Counted from the first letter of the stretch, positions 1 to 9,042 are shown. The stretch is DNA of 53,935 bases from Planctomycetaceae bacterium (GCA_900299185.1 OMIV01000090.1:1-53935), one strand, 5' to 3'. Translations and numbers: made by a program. The notes: generated by a model not told the origin, from the letters alone.

Positions 1-346
1 GCGATAAGAAACCAGTCGACATCCGAAATCGCGTGGCGAGACAACATGTTGAGCCTTCCGTGGCAGGAGTGGAAAACCGACCTCTATCCCATACTCCTCT
101 CTAATGTCCACACGGCCTAAGAGTTTGAGTTCATCACTGTAGGCACCGTGATGAGCACTTCGGAATGAGCTAGTGAACTCGTTTGAAACGATGGAATTGG
201 TTGTTCGACGTGCAGGCTCAGGGACTCAACTGAGTTTGCGAAACTCTGCCTCGGGGTCAGTTGTCGGAGTGAGTTGGCTTTACTAAATTTGCGCCCGCTT
301 TGACCGGGTGAGCAACCACGCAAGCTCTTATTCCTGGTCGAGCGAC
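1..346. other. Noncoding left edge of the window
   Basis: I see no convincing gene here. The open frames are short and lack both a ribosome-binding site and recognisable protein content. The only signal I can propose is a weak promoter for the tRNA downstream. Confidence 0.5.
261..289 (+). promoter_or_regulatory. Possible sigma70-type promoter of tRNA-Leu
   Basis: TTGTCG (261-266) and TAAATT (284-289) are 17 bases apart, a fair match to -35 and -10 boxes. Transcription would start near 296, about 50 bases before the mature tRNA. This rests on pattern matching only. Confidence 0.25.
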
Positions 347-430
347 GCCGGAGTGGCGGAATGGCAGACGCGATGGATTCAAAATCCATTGTCCCCAAAG
401 GACGTGTCGGTTCGAGTCCGACCTTCGGTA
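347..430 (+). tRNA. tRNA-Leu (anticodon CAA)
   Basis: An 84-base type II tRNA. The acceptor strand GCCGGAG pairs with CTTCGGT and is followed by discriminator A. The anticodon stem ATGGA/TCCAT (373-377/385-389) holds the loop TTCAAAA, so the anticodon at 380-382 is CAA and reads UUG. A long variable arm (GTCC/GGAC around 391-402) and a T arm GTCGG-TTCGAGT-CCGAC complete the cloverleaf. CCA is not encoded: the next bases are GCT. A strong terminator follows within ten bases, so this is a single-gene transcript. Confidence 0.97.
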
Positions 431-438
431 GCTCAAAC

Positions 439-476
439 AAAACGGCCACCCAATAGGGTGGCCGTTTTCGTTTTCA
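439..476 (+). terminator. Rho-independent terminator of tRNA-Leu
   Basis: A perfect 13-bp stem (439-451 with 456-468, core CGGCCACCC/GGGTGGCCG) with an AATA loop, followed by a T-rich run. It lies just after the tRNA. Confidence 0.93.
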
Positions 477-725
477 TAGAGCACTCCTGCCGCTTCGAAG
501 TGCGTCCGACCGTCGTCTGGCTGCGACTTTGGTGACGAGTTGTTGAATCGGCCTGCGATAACGCGTTTGGCGGTTGGATGTGGATGTCTGACTTCGTCCT
601 TCAGCGACTGGTCGGCTTGTGATAGGTTCAAGCCGATGCGGCGAGCATGAGCGACCATCCACGAGAGCTGTGTCGAATTCCGGCTGCTGCTTTGTCTTCG
701 TTCCATGACTGATAAGGAACTTTTC

Positions 726-1940
726 ATGCGTCGAATCTTGGCATTTTTGGTTGCTCTGACATTGTCAGTTTCTGCTGTCGCCGACGAGCCGAAGTTAGAA
801 CTTACTCTGCATGAAATGGCGGTAGTCGCTCGTAAGGCCGGACTTAAGAAGTTGGTTTTCGTCGCTCGTCTCGATGCCTCTTCCGGCCAGGCGACCGACG
901 GAGATCTCGATAACGTCGAGCAAATGGCACTCACGGCGTTGAAGAAGGAAAACGCCATCGAGGGAACGACGAATGACAACGCGCGGGAGGCAGCTCGGAA
1001 GGCGAAGGCTCGCCGAGCCCTGACAGTTGATGAGGCTAAGGTCATCAAGAATGCTGCGGCGACTGAAGGTGTTGTGGCTTTGGATTATCGAGAAGGCAAA
1101 GAGCGATCGACCGTTCGCGTGCTGTTGTCTGATGGCGTGAAGACTCACTTTTCAGAGGTTGTCGCGCTGACCCGAAAGGTCGAAGCCGTGGCGGCGGGCT
1201 TACCGATTCAGAAAGCTCCTGCGGGGAATAATGGCGGTGGTCTAGCGGGCAAGGGGCAGGGCGGTCCGATCGGTGGAAATGGAGGGCAGCTCTTGCAGTC
1301 GATTCCCAATGGTGCGAGCGGCTATGCGATCGCGATGGCAGGTGGGAACCCAAACTTCGTTCGGACTCCCAATACGAACGTGACCAGCGGCTCCAACGGC
1401 GGAGCCACTTCCTCGAACTCGACCACTGCAGGCGGCAAAGGGCAGGCATCATCAACCGGTAAGGCTACGGCCGGTGGTACGACAGCAGGCGGAGCCGTTG
1501 CTGCTGGTGGCGCTGGAACAACTGCGCCGACTCAGCCTGGTGCGGCCGCGACGGAAGTGGGGCAGAAGATTTTGCAGTTCGCAATCAGCCACCTTGGTCA
1601 GCAGGTTGGAAATGGTGAGTGCTGGACCTTGGCCGCAGAAGCCATGAAGGCGGCCGGTGCTCAGCCACCCGACGGTTACACGTTCGGGGACGAGATCCCG
1701 CTTCGCTCGATCAAGCCTGGGGACGTGTTGCAGTTCACGACCGCTCGGTTCGATGAGCCCGGCTTCTACGCAATCATGGGGGCTCCCAATCACACTGCGA
1801 TCGTTTACTCAGGCACCGGAGACCGAGTCTTCATCCTGCAGCAGAACTTCAATGGCAACCGCACGGTTTCAACGTTCGACATCAACCTGGCGAATCTCAC
1901 GTCGGGACGAGTCCAAGCATTTCGACCGCGCCCTCGATAG
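726..1940 (+). CDS. Secreted protein with a C-terminal cysteine-peptidase-fold domain
   Basis: Start chosen at ATG 726, because AAGGA (714-718) sits 7 bases upstream and the protein then opens with a clean signal peptide (MRRILAFLVALTLSVSAVADE). An in-frame ATG at 705 lacks both. Order of parts in the 404-residue product: signal peptide (1-20), a small alpha/beta region (to about 160), a long Gly/Ala/Thr/Ser/Asn linker (about 166-276), then a compact C-terminal domain. That last domain has a Cys in GECWTLA (about 299) and a His in NHTAIV (about 356), spaced and set like the active site of NlpC/P60- or CHAP-type papain-fold domains. The motif KPGDVLQF just before the His strand is also typical of that fold. 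The export signal and fold suggest action in the periplasm or at the surface on peptide or amide bonds, but no substrate can be named. It has no partner gene nearby. Confidence 0.72.
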   Translation: MRRILAFLVALTLSVSAVADEPKLELTLHEMAVVARKAGLKKLVFVARLDASSGQATDGDLDNVEQMALTALKKENAIEGTTNDNAREAARKAKARRALTVDEAKVIKNAAATEGVVALDYREGKERSTVRVLLSDGVKTHFSEVVALTRKVEAVAAGLPIQKAPAGNNGGGLAGKGQGGPIGGNGGQLLQSIPNGASGYAIAMAGGNPNFVRTPNTNVTSGSNGGATSSNSTTAGGKGQASSTGKATAGGTTAGGAVAAGGAGTTAPTQPGAAATEVGQKILQFAISHLGQQVGNGECWTLAAEAMKAAGAQPPDGYTFGDEIPLRSIKPGDVLQFTTARFDEPGFYAIMGAPNHTAIVYSGTGDRVFILQQNFNGNRTVSTFDINLANLTSGRVQAFRPRPR

Positions 1941-2018
1941 TCCAGCTGCTTAAGTCGCTGCATGCGGTGATGTCATTTCGCTTACACGCGACCGTCTTCT
2001 GATTGCGAGTCGCTGGCT

Positions 2019-2297
2019 TTAGTGTTGCGAGCTATCAGGCTTGTCTTTGTTTAGAATCGCACTGGCGATGCCACCGAGTTGCGATAGCGTGCGGTGTGCT
2101 CCGAGCCAACGCTGAGTATCAACTCCGAGATAGGTCAGACTTCGCAGCAGCAGGATCGTGGCAATGATCTCATCGAGGTTGCCGACCACCGGGAGATTGT
2201 CGGGACCAAATTCGACAATGCCCGCTCCGATATTCAACAAGTAGAGCCCCGACATTACTCCGACCACAGCTGCAGTCAGCTTCTTAATCGTCGGCAT
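2019..2297 (-). CDS. Small membrane-associated DUF1232-like protein
   Basis: 92 residues from ATG 2297, preceded by AAGGAG at a good distance on the minus strand. The longer frame to 2378 has no such site. After a short basic start the protein has a hydrophobic segment (VVGVMSGLYLLNIG), then the stretch FGPDNLPVVGNLDEII and a second hydrophobic segment (ATILLLRSLTYLG). The P-D-x-x-P-V-x-G-x-L-D-E pattern followed by a hydrophobic helix is the signature of DUF1232 (YkvA-like) proteins, small bacterial membrane proteins of unknown role. It is downstream of panD on the same strand, but a large palindrome separates them, so shared transcription is doubtful. Confidence 0.7.
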   Translation of the reverse strand: MPTIKKLTAAVVGVMSGLYLLNIGAGIVEFGPDNLPVVGNLDEIIATILLLRSLTYLGVDTQRWLGAHRTLSQLGGIASAILNKDKPDSSQH

Positions 2298-2352
2298 CGG
2301 ATGCTCCTTTTGAAGTACGGTCTTGAGTAATGCGCGAACTGCCGCCAAACAC

Positions 2353-2424
2353 AATAGGGACGAGTAAGATCGAGACAAACTGGTCGCTGAGCACCAGTCT
2401 GACTCGATCTTACTCGTCCCTATT
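2353..2424. repeat. Bipartite perfect palindrome
   Basis: The 22 bases at 2353-2374 are the exact reverse complement of 2403-2424. Inside them is a second stem, ACTGGT (2379-2384) with ACCAGT (2393-2398) around an 8-base loop. It lies between the stop of panD and the start of the DUF1232-like gene. It could act as a transcription terminator, but the size, perfection and internal second stem look more like a mobile palindromic repeat of the REP/MITE kind. Confidence 0.85.
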
Positions 2425-2441
2425 TCATTGGCTGAGAGTGG

Positions 2442-2798
2442 TTATAAGGTCGCTGCCGGATAGCGAGTTTCTCTGGTGACCGAGTTATTGGCATCCAAGA
2501 ACAACACGACGGCTCCGCTGAAACGCTCTTCTTCGCGGAACGTCCACAGCAAGACTTCGTCATCTACTTCGCCCAGCCGAGCGGCGGCACCGTTGAGTAC
2601 GAACTCGCCTTCTGGACCAGGCAAGGCGTAAGTGTCCCAGCGAGTCCCCGTCGACTTATTGACGAGATAGACGCGCTCATATGGTTGAATGTCCGCACGC
2701 TGCATGAGGCTTGTGGGAATCGTTGCGGAGCCTTCGTATTCGAGACTCTTGCCAGTGATCCTCAAGCCGTGGAGCTTTGCTCCGACAAATTCACGCAT
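2442..2798 (-). CDS. panD: Aspartate 1-decarboxylase (pyruvoyl enzyme)
   Basis: 118 residues, close to the usual 115-130 for PanD. The enzyme turns L-aspartate into beta-alanine for pantothenate and CoA synthesis. It is made as a proenzyme that cuts itself between Gly and Ser to form the pyruvoyl group. The cut site is visible as YEGSA (Gly23-Ser24). Residues known from the E. coli enzyme are kept: Lys8 and His10 in AKLHG, Arg53, Thr56 and Tyr57 in TRWDTYAL, and Asn in LNGAAA. The start codon lies 3 bases after the stop of the CaMKII-AD gene, so the two are almost certainly co-translated. All catalytic residues are present, so it is probably active. I cannot tell from the window whether another panD copy exists. 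Confidence 0.9.
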   Translation of the reverse strand: MREFVGAKLHGLRITGKSLEYEGSATIPTSLMQRADIQPYERVYLVNKSTGTRWDTYALPGPEGEFVLNGAAARLGEVDDEVLLWTFREEERFSGAVVLFLDANNSVTRETRYPAATL

Positions 2799-2801
2799 GC
2801 C

Positions 2802-3197
2802 TTACTTTCCCGGAGCCGAGCGGTGGAAATGGACGTGAAGCCAACGTCCATCCTTCTTTTCCCAGACGCGAGTCTCTTCGATCGCGACGCATGTGGGTGA
2901 GCCGTCGCCGAGGATCTTTTGAACGACTCGAACGTAGGTCACCACCGCCGCGGAATCGCCCATCATTCGAACTTTGGGCGAGGCCATAGTTGATTGCTTC
3001 GCAGGCTTGGTCGGGCTTCCGGGCATGTCGAAATAGAACTTATGGAATGGCAATCCTTCGACGAGTTGCCCCAATGCTTCGGGCTCGAAGCAGCTCAAAC
3101 CTTCGTCGCAAAGCTTGGCGTATTCGGCCCAGTTACCTGCATCGATCACGGACAAGAGCTGCTTGCTCAACGCCAACAATTCCGATTCACCCGACAC
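2802..3197 (-). CDS. CaMKII association-domain (NTF2-like) protein
   Basis: 131 residues forming one domain. The order LLALSKQLLSVIDAGNW, then ELCDEGLSCFEPEA-type text, a middle FHKFYFD, and the end EETRVWEKKDGRW followed by LHVHFHRS is the pattern of the CaMKII association domain, an NTF2-like fold that assembles into rings in animals and occurs alone in bacteria. Bacterial stand-alone members have no settled function. Some NTF2-like relatives bind small ligands in a deep pocket. The gene runs straight into panD with a 3-base gap, so a link to beta-alanine or pantothenate metabolism is possible but unproven. No signal peptide, so cytoplasmic. Confidence 0.85.
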   Translation of the reverse strand: MSGESELLALSKQLLSVIDAGNWAEYAKLCDEGLSCFEPEALGQLVEGLPFHKFYFDMPGSPTKPAKQSTMASPKVRMMGDSAAVVTYVRVVQKILGDGSPTCVAIEETRVWEKKDGRWLHVHFHRSAPGK

Positions 3198-3264
3198 GGA
3201 AGCATCCTTTGAAAGAGAACATGGAGCATCTCGAAGCGAGCGTGACTGCCCGACGCGAGAGAAC

Positions 3265-3291
3265 TTGGTGTCTCGGTCGATGAGACACCGA
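3265..3291 (-). terminator. Hairpin after the prenyl synthase gene
   Basis: GGTGTCTC (3267-3274) pairs exactly with GAGACACC (3282-3289) around a 7-base loop, with two more weak pairs outside. It sits about 25 bases past the stop codon of the prenyl synthase on its strand. There is no clear T run, so it may be a weak terminator or an RNA end stabiliser. Confidence 0.45.
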
Positions 3292-3313
3292 ATTCAAGTT
3301 TATGAAAATCGAC

Positions 3314-5191
3314 CTAAGCCAGCGGTAAGGCGACCAACATGTCTTGCTCGGCTGGGGCTGGAGCTTCGTCGTCTTCTGGCGCGAGAACGGTGTCGACCAA
3401 GAAGTAGAGCAACTGTCGGAGCTTCTCATTCTCGGTCTCATCAGCCAGCGACTCAGCGCGGGCTCGAGACTTATCGACGAGTGCTTCCGCCTTTTCGAAG
3501 ACGCCGCACTCTTCGAAGATCCGACGCAATCGTTCGACTCGCTGAGGATCATTGGCATCGCCCTCGATGATGTCCTGCAAGGCTTCTCGCTGGGAGAAGT
3601 TCGCTGCTTCGATTGCCATAGCGAGCAGTACGGTGGGACGAAGTGCCTTCGCATCTTGGCCGGCGACGAGCTTGTTATTCTTGTCTCCGCGCCAGTCCTT
3701 CAAGTCGTTTAGGACTTGGAAGCCAACTCCCAGATGGCGGCAGAAGGCGGGGACCATCTCTTCGTTTACACCCAATGGGCCTGCCATTCGAAGGCCCGAA
3801 TACAACGCTGCTTCGAACGCTGGCGATGTTTTCAAGGCGTAGATTTGAAGGGCATCCAGAGCGGTCAGTTCAATCGTCGGACGACGTTGCCATGCCATCT
3901 CGGCGCCTTGTCCGTCGCACAGTTTGATGTGGGCTTGGGACATTCGATCGAGCACGTCGCAGGCGACGTCAGGTCCGAAATCTTGGCGGACAGAGTTGAG
4001 CAGCTTATAGCCCAAACCGATCAAGTGGTCGCCAACGTTGATTGCTGTGCCGAGGTCATACTCGCGATGCACCGTCGGACGTCCGTAACGGAAAAGATCG
4101 TCGTCTTCGATGTCGTCATGTACGAGCGACGCTTTGTGGAAGGCTTCGATCGACATAGCGACTCGACAAACCGAGTCCGGCACAGGCAGACGATCAACCT
4201 TTTCCAATTGAGTCTTCTGCAGGACGCCACCCGTCATGGAGTCGTACGCTGCCAAGGTGATGAACGGTCGGAACCGCTTACCGCCATTGGCCAGCCAGTC
4301 ATAAGCAATCTTCTCTGTGAAGGCGATCGGGCTATCAGCGCGAGCCGGATCCTTGGTGCGGACTCGTGGCAATAGTCGGTCGAAGTCGCGCTCGAACAAG
4401 AAGTTGCCCGCACGAATCAGAGGCAGGAAGCTCGGCGTTTCAGGCTCGGGCATGGGTTCGTACTTATCGAGCACCTCAAAGACCCAGCTTTGATCGAGCG
4501 TGGTGTTCTTGCAGTCGCCTGAGTGCAGCGGAATGGCATACGAAGGCACGCCCGCGATGAGCACTTTGTCGATCGCCTTCTCCAACACGTTCAAACAGGC
4601 GACACCCAGAATGCCATCGATGTATCCGCTGACGATGATCTTCAAGACGATTGGAGAACCTTCAGCCACAAGCACCTTGTAGCCCAGCTTCTCGGCTTTG
4701 ACCTTATAGTCCGCGATCGAACATGCGCCGCAGGTTTCGCAGTCGAGTCCGAATTCGTCGTAGTCCGCTGGGCAACCTTCGGCATGCTTTAGGCAGTGCG
4801 GCAACAACAGCATGCGGCGGTTGAACGGGATCGACAGGAACTGCCGCTTCCAGAAGAAGTTGCCGATGAGTACCGCTGCAAAGCCCACGTAACTCTCGGA
4901 CATACCCAAGCGACTAAGCAGATCTCGGGACCAATCTTCCAAGTCAGCTTTGGTGAATTGGCGGCTGCGATCCAATGTCGCGGCGTACTTCTCGGCTTCA
5001 GCTTTGAGGAGTTCTCGTTGTTCGAGCGATTGAGGTACGGCCTTGAGATGCGTTGTGCTTTGGCGACGGCGACGTCGTCTAACCGGCGCTTCATCGACTT
5101 CCATCGGCACGCCGGGCACTTCGTCGCTATCAGTTTCGGAAGTGGCAGTCTCAACAGAGGCGATCAACACGGTGGGCTCCTGAGGCAGCAA
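3314..5191 (-). CDS. DUF116 domain fused to a polyprenyl diphosphate synthase
   Basis: 625 residues, about twice a normal prenyl synthase. Residues about 1-50 are a charged, Arg-rich tail. About 85-240 match DUF116, a Cys-rich domain: LLLPHCLKH, the cluster CETCGACS (Cys151, 154, 157), more Cys at 133, 140, 199 and 227, and GSPIVLKI. About 255-600 are a trans-isoprenyl diphosphate synthase: GGKRFRP (303-309), the first Asp-rich motif [10 protein letters not shown] (356-365) and the second site NDLKDW (495-500). The second half should lengthen an allylic diphosphate with isopentenyl diphosphate; chain length cannot be read off safely. The first half may hold a metal cluster. The first codon of this frame is TTG (5191). 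A GTG at 5170 has AGGAG six bases upstream and may be the true start. It begins within 40 bases of the end of the terpene cyclase gene, so they form one transcript. Confidence 0.9.
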   Translation of the reverse strand: MLPQEPTVLIASVETATSETDSDEVPGVPMEVDEAPVRRRRRRQSTTHLKAVPQSLEQRELLKAEAEKYAATLDRSRQFTKADLEDWSRDLLSRLGMSESYVGFAAVLIGNFFWKRQFLSIPFNRRMLLLPHCLKHAEGCPADYDEFGLDCETCGACSIADYKVKAEKLGYKVLVAEGSPIVLKIIVSGYIDGILGVACLNVLEKAIDKVLIAGVPSYAIPLHSGDCKNTTLDQSWVFEVLDKYEPMPEPETPSFLPLIRAGNFLFERDFDRLLPRVRTKDPARADSPIAFTEKIAYDWLANGGKRFRPFITLAAYDSMTGGVLQKTQLEKVDRLPVPDSVCRVAMSIEAFHKASLVHDDIEDDDLFRYGRPTVHREYDLGTAINVGDHLIGLGYKLLNSVRQDFGPDVACDVLDRMSQAHIKLCDGQGAEMAWQRRPTIELTALDALQIYALKTSPAFEAALYSGLRMAGPLGVNEEMVPAFCRHLGVGFQVLNDLKDWRGDKNNKLVAGQDAKALRPTVLLAMAIEAANFSQREALQDIIEGDANDPQRVERLRRIFEECGVFEKAEALVDKSRARAESLADETENEKLRQLLYFLVDTVLAPEDDEAPAPAEQDMLVALPLA

Positions 5192-5208
5192 AAACAGTCG
5201 AGCGACTG

Positions 5209-7128
5209 TTAGGAAGGCATTTCTTCTGGTCCACTGACTTCGACGGATCGACGGAGGGCCGAGACGGCGAAGACGAGCGGATAGAGTCGCTCAAAATACC
5301 ACAACTTGGCGAAATAAAAACCTAGGGGTGAAGGCTCTGTCAGAGAACCGTCATACAACCGATTGATTAACCAGCCGATCCCGCCGAATGCTTGCGACCG
5401 GTATTGTTCAAAGTCGAGCAGGACTTCGGCGGCCAGAGCTGTTTCCTCGACGGAAGGCGCGATCCCTGCTGCTCCGCCCCATCCGCCGTCGGGGTTTTGG
5501 ATGCTCGCGAGAAAGCTCGCTCCGCGCTGAGCCTCATTCGTTTCGAGCCGCCGACAATCGCGATAGGCCATGAGTACGCGGCTGGTCCCATAGGTCGGAT
5601 TCTCGTCGTCCTGAGCATGCTGATTGCCGAACCACAGCGGCAGCCATGAGCCGTCACGGCGTTGGGTCTTCGCAAGAAAGCCAAAGCCATCTATCGCTGC
5701 AGCGCAAGCGGTGTAAACAAGGGACTTTTTGAAGGCGCGCCTATGATGCGGCGGTGTGTTGAGTGGAAGAGATTCTGGATAGAAACAGTCCCACCATCGG
5801 ATCGCGATTGCACGAAGAACGTGTGCTGTGATGTCAGGAGAGCTTCGATCAAAAGGTAATGTGCCCCAACCCCGACAAAATGTTGGCCACCCGCCATCTA
5901 CGTTCTGAAGATCGATTAGCCACTTCAATGCACCGTCGTTTGCAGCGCATACCGGCGGCGAGTTCTGATGAAATTTACGGCAGTGTCGCTCTCGAGCTTC
6001 TTCGTCTTCGGGATATGGAACATCCCACTGAACTAGGTGGTATAACGCCAGCATCGCTCCCGGAGTGTCATCCGCATCCGGCACACCTCCGGGCAGATCG
6101 GTCCATGCCCAGCCTCCGGGCGCGGCATTCGTGAAGGGATGCACGTCGCGGTATTGCTGCCCCAGCAACCACTTCATGAGGTCGGGACGCAATGACTCTG
6201 GCACGTCGTCCTTGAGAGCGTTGATTGCCAGCGTCGTGACCCAAGTCGCTAAGTTCGTGTCGATCGGCCAGCTTCCATCGGGACGCACGGACTCGCAGAG
6301 GAACCTCACTCCGCGTCGTACGACGACATGATCGACGAGCCCCTTCGCCACCAAACTCATCGTGACAAAGCTCGTCAGCGGAGCGGCTTCGAGGAAGCCT
6401 CCGTTCGGCGGCTGAATGCGTTCGAGCACTTGCAGGCTCTTGTTGATCGCTCGATTGCGTAGCCAACGGACGAGCGGATTCCAACTCGGTGCGAAGTGAT
6501 GCTTCACTTGCCCGATCGCGATCAGAGCCGGCAACGCGTAGCTCACAACAGGTAATTTGACCGCCGCATAAAACCGCGCCGGCAAGCAAGCCAACTCAAA
6601 TGGCAGCGACGAAACCTCGCGCCAATCCACGAGCCCCGCCAACGCACAATGAGTGAGGAGCGGCACCGAGAACGTCTTGTCCTTGCCGTACCGTCGGCGA
6701 ACAGCCTCAACCCCGCCGAGTTTGTCGATGTAGTTCTTAGCACAGGAAACGGCGTCTTCGGCCCCAGCCACTGACCACTGACCACTGACCATCGACAACA
6801 CCGCATGACACAGCATCGTCGTTGAGATGTTACTCATGCTCTTCGTTGTATCGCCCCAGCCGCCGTCTTGGTTCTGATGCTCAACGAGCCATCGTGCTCC
6901 GCCTCCGATGAGTTGCTCGAAATCGGCATTGATCTCGAAGTCGCGCGCACTGCGACCGGCCTTCACCACTTGCAGCAGGGCCATCATCGCCGTTGCGGTC
7001 GAGAGCGCGGATGTGGAGAGTTCTCCGTACCAATGAGCCGATTGGCCGTTGATGGAAACGCATTGATCAAGCAGCAGTTGCTTGGCTTTGTCGTAGGCCG
7101 AGCGGATCTCAGCAGCGCTGGGTGACAT
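5209..7128 (-). CDS. Class II terpene cyclase of the squalene-hopene cyclase family
   Basis: 639 residues from ATG 7128; a GTG at 7170 would add 14. The length fits squalene-hopene cyclases. The proton-donating motif DADDT (about 351-355) is intact, which marks protonation-started (class II) cyclisation. Several QW-type repeats that stiffen the double alpha-barrel are visible, including QDGGWGD, RPDGSW, NVDGGW, RRDGSW and NPDGGWGG. Such enzymes are monotopic membrane proteins acting on squalene or other long polyprenes. The region before the motif, [13 protein letters not shown], differs from the textbook hopene cyclases, and the next gene is a polyprenyl synthase rather than a squalene synthase, so the substrate may not be squalene. 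Residues near 113-122 come from a CCACTGA tandem repeat in the DNA. Confidence 0.85.
   Translation of the reverse strand: MSPSAAEIRSAYDKAKQLLLDQCVSINGQSAHWYGELSTSALSTATAMMALLQVVKAGRSARDFEINADFEQLIGGGARWLVEHQNQDGGWGDTTKSMSNISTTMLCHAVLSMVSGQWSVAGAEDAVSCAKNYIDKLGGVEAVRRRYGKDKTFSVPLLTHCALAGLVDWREVSSLPFELACLPARFYAAVKLPVVSYALPALIAIGQVKHHFAPSWNPLVRWLRNRAINKSLQVLERIQPPNGGFLEAAPLTSFVTMSLVAKGLVDHVVVRRGVRFLCESVRPDGSWPIDTNLATWVTTLAINALKDDVPESLRPDLMKWLLGQQYRDVHPFTNAAPGGWAWTDLPGGVPDADDTPGAMLALYHLVQWDVPYPEDEEARERHCRKFHQNSPPVCAANDGALKWLIDLQNVDGGWPTFCRGWGTLPFDRSSPDITAHVLRAIAIRWWDCFYPESLPLNTPPHHRRAFKKSLVYTACAAAIDGFGFLAKTQRRDGSWLPLWFGNQHAQDDENPTYGTSRVLMAYRDCRRLETNEAQRGASFLASIQNPDGGWGGAAGIAPSVEETALAAEVLLDFEQYRSQAFGGIGWLINRLYDGSLTEPSPLGFYFAKLWYFERLYPLVFAVSALRRSVEVSGPEEMPS
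6768..6791. repeat. Tandem heptamer CCACTGA inside the cyclase gene
   Basis: Three exact head-to-tail copies of CCACTGA (6768-6774, 6775-6781, 6782-6788) plus a partial fourth. On the coding strand they read SGQWSV-like residues within the cyclase ([10 protein letters not shown]). A 7-base unit in a coding region shifts frame unless whole sets are gained, so its presence is notable. Confidence 0.85.
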
Positions 7129-7207
7129 CGTGATTGGCGTCGCGAGGAAGAGCGGCCAGGAACTCGACACTGTGCCGAGCTACTGGCCGCCGTAGCAGTC
7201 ATAAGAG

Positions 7208-8752
7208 TTACTTGTCGGTGCGAAAGGCGTTCGCGGGCAGACCATCTTTATTGAAGAGGTTGGCCCAAGTATGACGCGAGCCCCAGGCATATCGCACGGC
7301 TGTCGGACTCTTTACATCCTGGCAACTCACGATAACCGTTTCGCCATCGATCACAGCGTCGGCCCAATGAAACGACTTGCCGTCTCCAGAAACCGCAAAG
7401 CCTTGCAGCTTGTCGCCGTGCTTAAAGAGCAAGCCACCTCGAACATGGTTGAAGTGAATACGCACCTTCTCACCTTCAACCACGTGCGACTTATAAGTTG
7501 GGCCACTGATCGCGACGTCTTGTTCATAGACGAAGCCCAGTGCAACTTGAGCGGCTCGCGTGCCATAGCCTGACTTGTTGGTGGGATGGATTCCCGGACC
7601 CAAATCCGTGCTGCCGACCATCGCCGTGCGAGGGTGCTCGGCGATGCGTTGATGGAGTTCGCGATACAGCCCCTCGCCGGTGGCGGGGACCGCTTTGGGC
7701 AGCGGCGTGAACGCGTCCGCTTTGTCGGTCACTGGGTCTTGAGGATCGAACGCGCAGCCTCCTCCGCTTTGCTTTTGCACGTAGAGGAAGGGGAACTCGC
7801 CTTGGCCCCAATCCTTGCGCCAACCTTTGATGAGTGCGCTCATCGCGTAGTACTGGTCGAGACCGGTGATGGCCGTGCCGCTTTCACCTTGGTCCCAAAG
7901 GACTCCTCGAATCGCGAACGGCTGATAGGGCCGAATGTGAGCTTCGTAGAGATTGCCAATCTTGCCTCGGCATTCGCCTGCGGGCTGCGGTTCAGGCGGC
8001 GCGCTCGGCACTTTCTTTCCAGCTTTGGCGTCGGCTCCGTATTGCTTCTCCCAAGCCGCGAGATCGGCTTTGTGTTTCTCTCGCAGCATGTCGAGCGGAT
8101 AGGACTCGGCGAACTTCTTGATGGACTGCTGAGCTGCCGCGTCGTTGGCCAAATGGTCCGCCGTCAGCCAATAGCCCGACGGCGTGCCACCGACAGCTCC
8201 CACCATGATGCCGACCGGCATATCGAGCTTCTGCTGCAAGCGGACTCCAAAAGCGAACAAGATCGCGGACGCACCGCCGTTGTTTTCAGGAGTGGCTAGA
8301 GCCCACTTGCTGCGAACACCGCGCATCAATCGGAGTTTGGGGTAGGTCTCTTTAGCGAGCTTATCCAACACCGGGTCACTCTTGGCATAACCGCTGACCG
8401 TACCTTGCATGTTGGACTGACCCGATCCGACCCAAACTTCTCCGACAAGTACGTCGTCGAGTGTGATGGTGTTCGAGCCAGCTATCGTCATGACGTCGGG
8501 GCCGCCGACCTTCAATGCATCGAGCTTCACACTCCACTTGCCATCGGCGCCGGCCTTTGTGGATTTCATTTGGTCACGAAACTTGACCGTGACCTCTTCG
8601 CCACTGACCGCCGTGCCCCACACGGGGACGCTCTGACCGTGTTGCAAGACCATGTGCGAGTCAATGACGGGTGGCAACGTGACCGCAGCCTGAGCAGACA
8701 TTGCTCCCATCGAAACTAGAGCTGCCGAGAGAATGTTTCGCCATAAACGCAT
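7208..8752 (-). CDS. Secreted sialate O-acetylesterase family enzyme
   Basis: 514 residues from ATG 8752, with a strong GAGGAGG site six bases upstream on the minus strand. A signal peptide (1-22, ending MSAQAA) directs export. An N-terminal beta domain (about 24-100: VIDSHMVLQHG, VPVWGTA) is followed by the SGNH/GDSL-like hydrolase core with the nucleophile in GSGQSNM (Ser113) and a late GIHPTNKSG block carrying the catalytic His. This is the DUF303 / 9-O-acetylesterase layout. Such enzymes remove acetyl groups from sialic acids or from plant and algal polysaccharides; in planctomycetes the latter is more likely. There are 79 bases between this stop-side region and the cyclase start, so read-through into the cyclase unit is possible. 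Confidence 0.88.
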   Translation of the reverse strand: MRLWRNILSAALVSMGAMSAQAAVTLPPVIDSHMVLQHGQSVPVWGTAVSGEEVTVKFRDQMKSTKAGADGKWSVKLDALKVGGPDVMTIAGSNTITLDDVLVGEVWVGSGQSNMQGTVSGYAKSDPVLDKLAKETYPKLRLMRGVRSKWALATPENNGGASAILFAFGVRLQQKLDMPVGIMVGAVGGTPSGYWLTADHLANDAAAQQSIKKFAESYPLDMLREKHKADLAAWEKQYGADAKAGKKVPSAPPEPQPAGECRGKIGNLYEAHIRPYQPFAIRGVLWDQGESGTAITGLDQYYAMSALIKGWRKDWGQGEFPFLYVQKQSGGGCAFDPQDPVTDKADAFTPLPKAVPATGEGLYRELHQRIAEHPRTAMVGSTDLGPGIHPTNKSGYGTRAAQVALGFVYEQDVAISGPTYKSHVVEGEKVRIHFNHVRGGLLFKHGDKLQGFAVSGDGKSFHWADAVIDGETVIVSCQDVKSPTAVRYAWGSRHTWANLFNKDGLPANAFRTDK

Positions 8753-9042
8753 GAGGTGCCTCCTCGTGGGGTGAAGCAGATCGCTGGATTCATTTCGGGG
8801 AAGCTGATGTAACGCTGCGGTCAGAGCAACCGTGTCAGAGTTCTTATCAAGCGAACTGACGCCGAGGCATTGCTTGGCTTCAAGTAGAGTGTCGCCGGGC
8901 GGTTCGAAGTCGGGCCATACGATCGATCTCTCAACTCAGTCTGGAACGAGACGACGTTCTTCTCGTGTAGCTTCTCGATAGGATTCCCCGTGAGTCACAG
9001 GCCTGGCTGTGTCGTGAAACCTACAACTCTGAGGTTGCTCTT

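Noticed and set aside
347-430. Integration site at tRNA-Leu
   Set aside because: I found no duplicated tRNA end and no integrase or phage gene within the window.
257-1048. A 263-codon minus-strand frame running across the tRNA and into the secreted-protein gene
   Set aside because: It would be antisense to a certain tRNA and to a signal-peptide-bearing gene, and its product looks random.
6768-6791. CRISPR array
   Set aside because: The unit is 7 bases with no spacers and lies inside a coding region. No other spaced direct repeats or cas genes are in the window.
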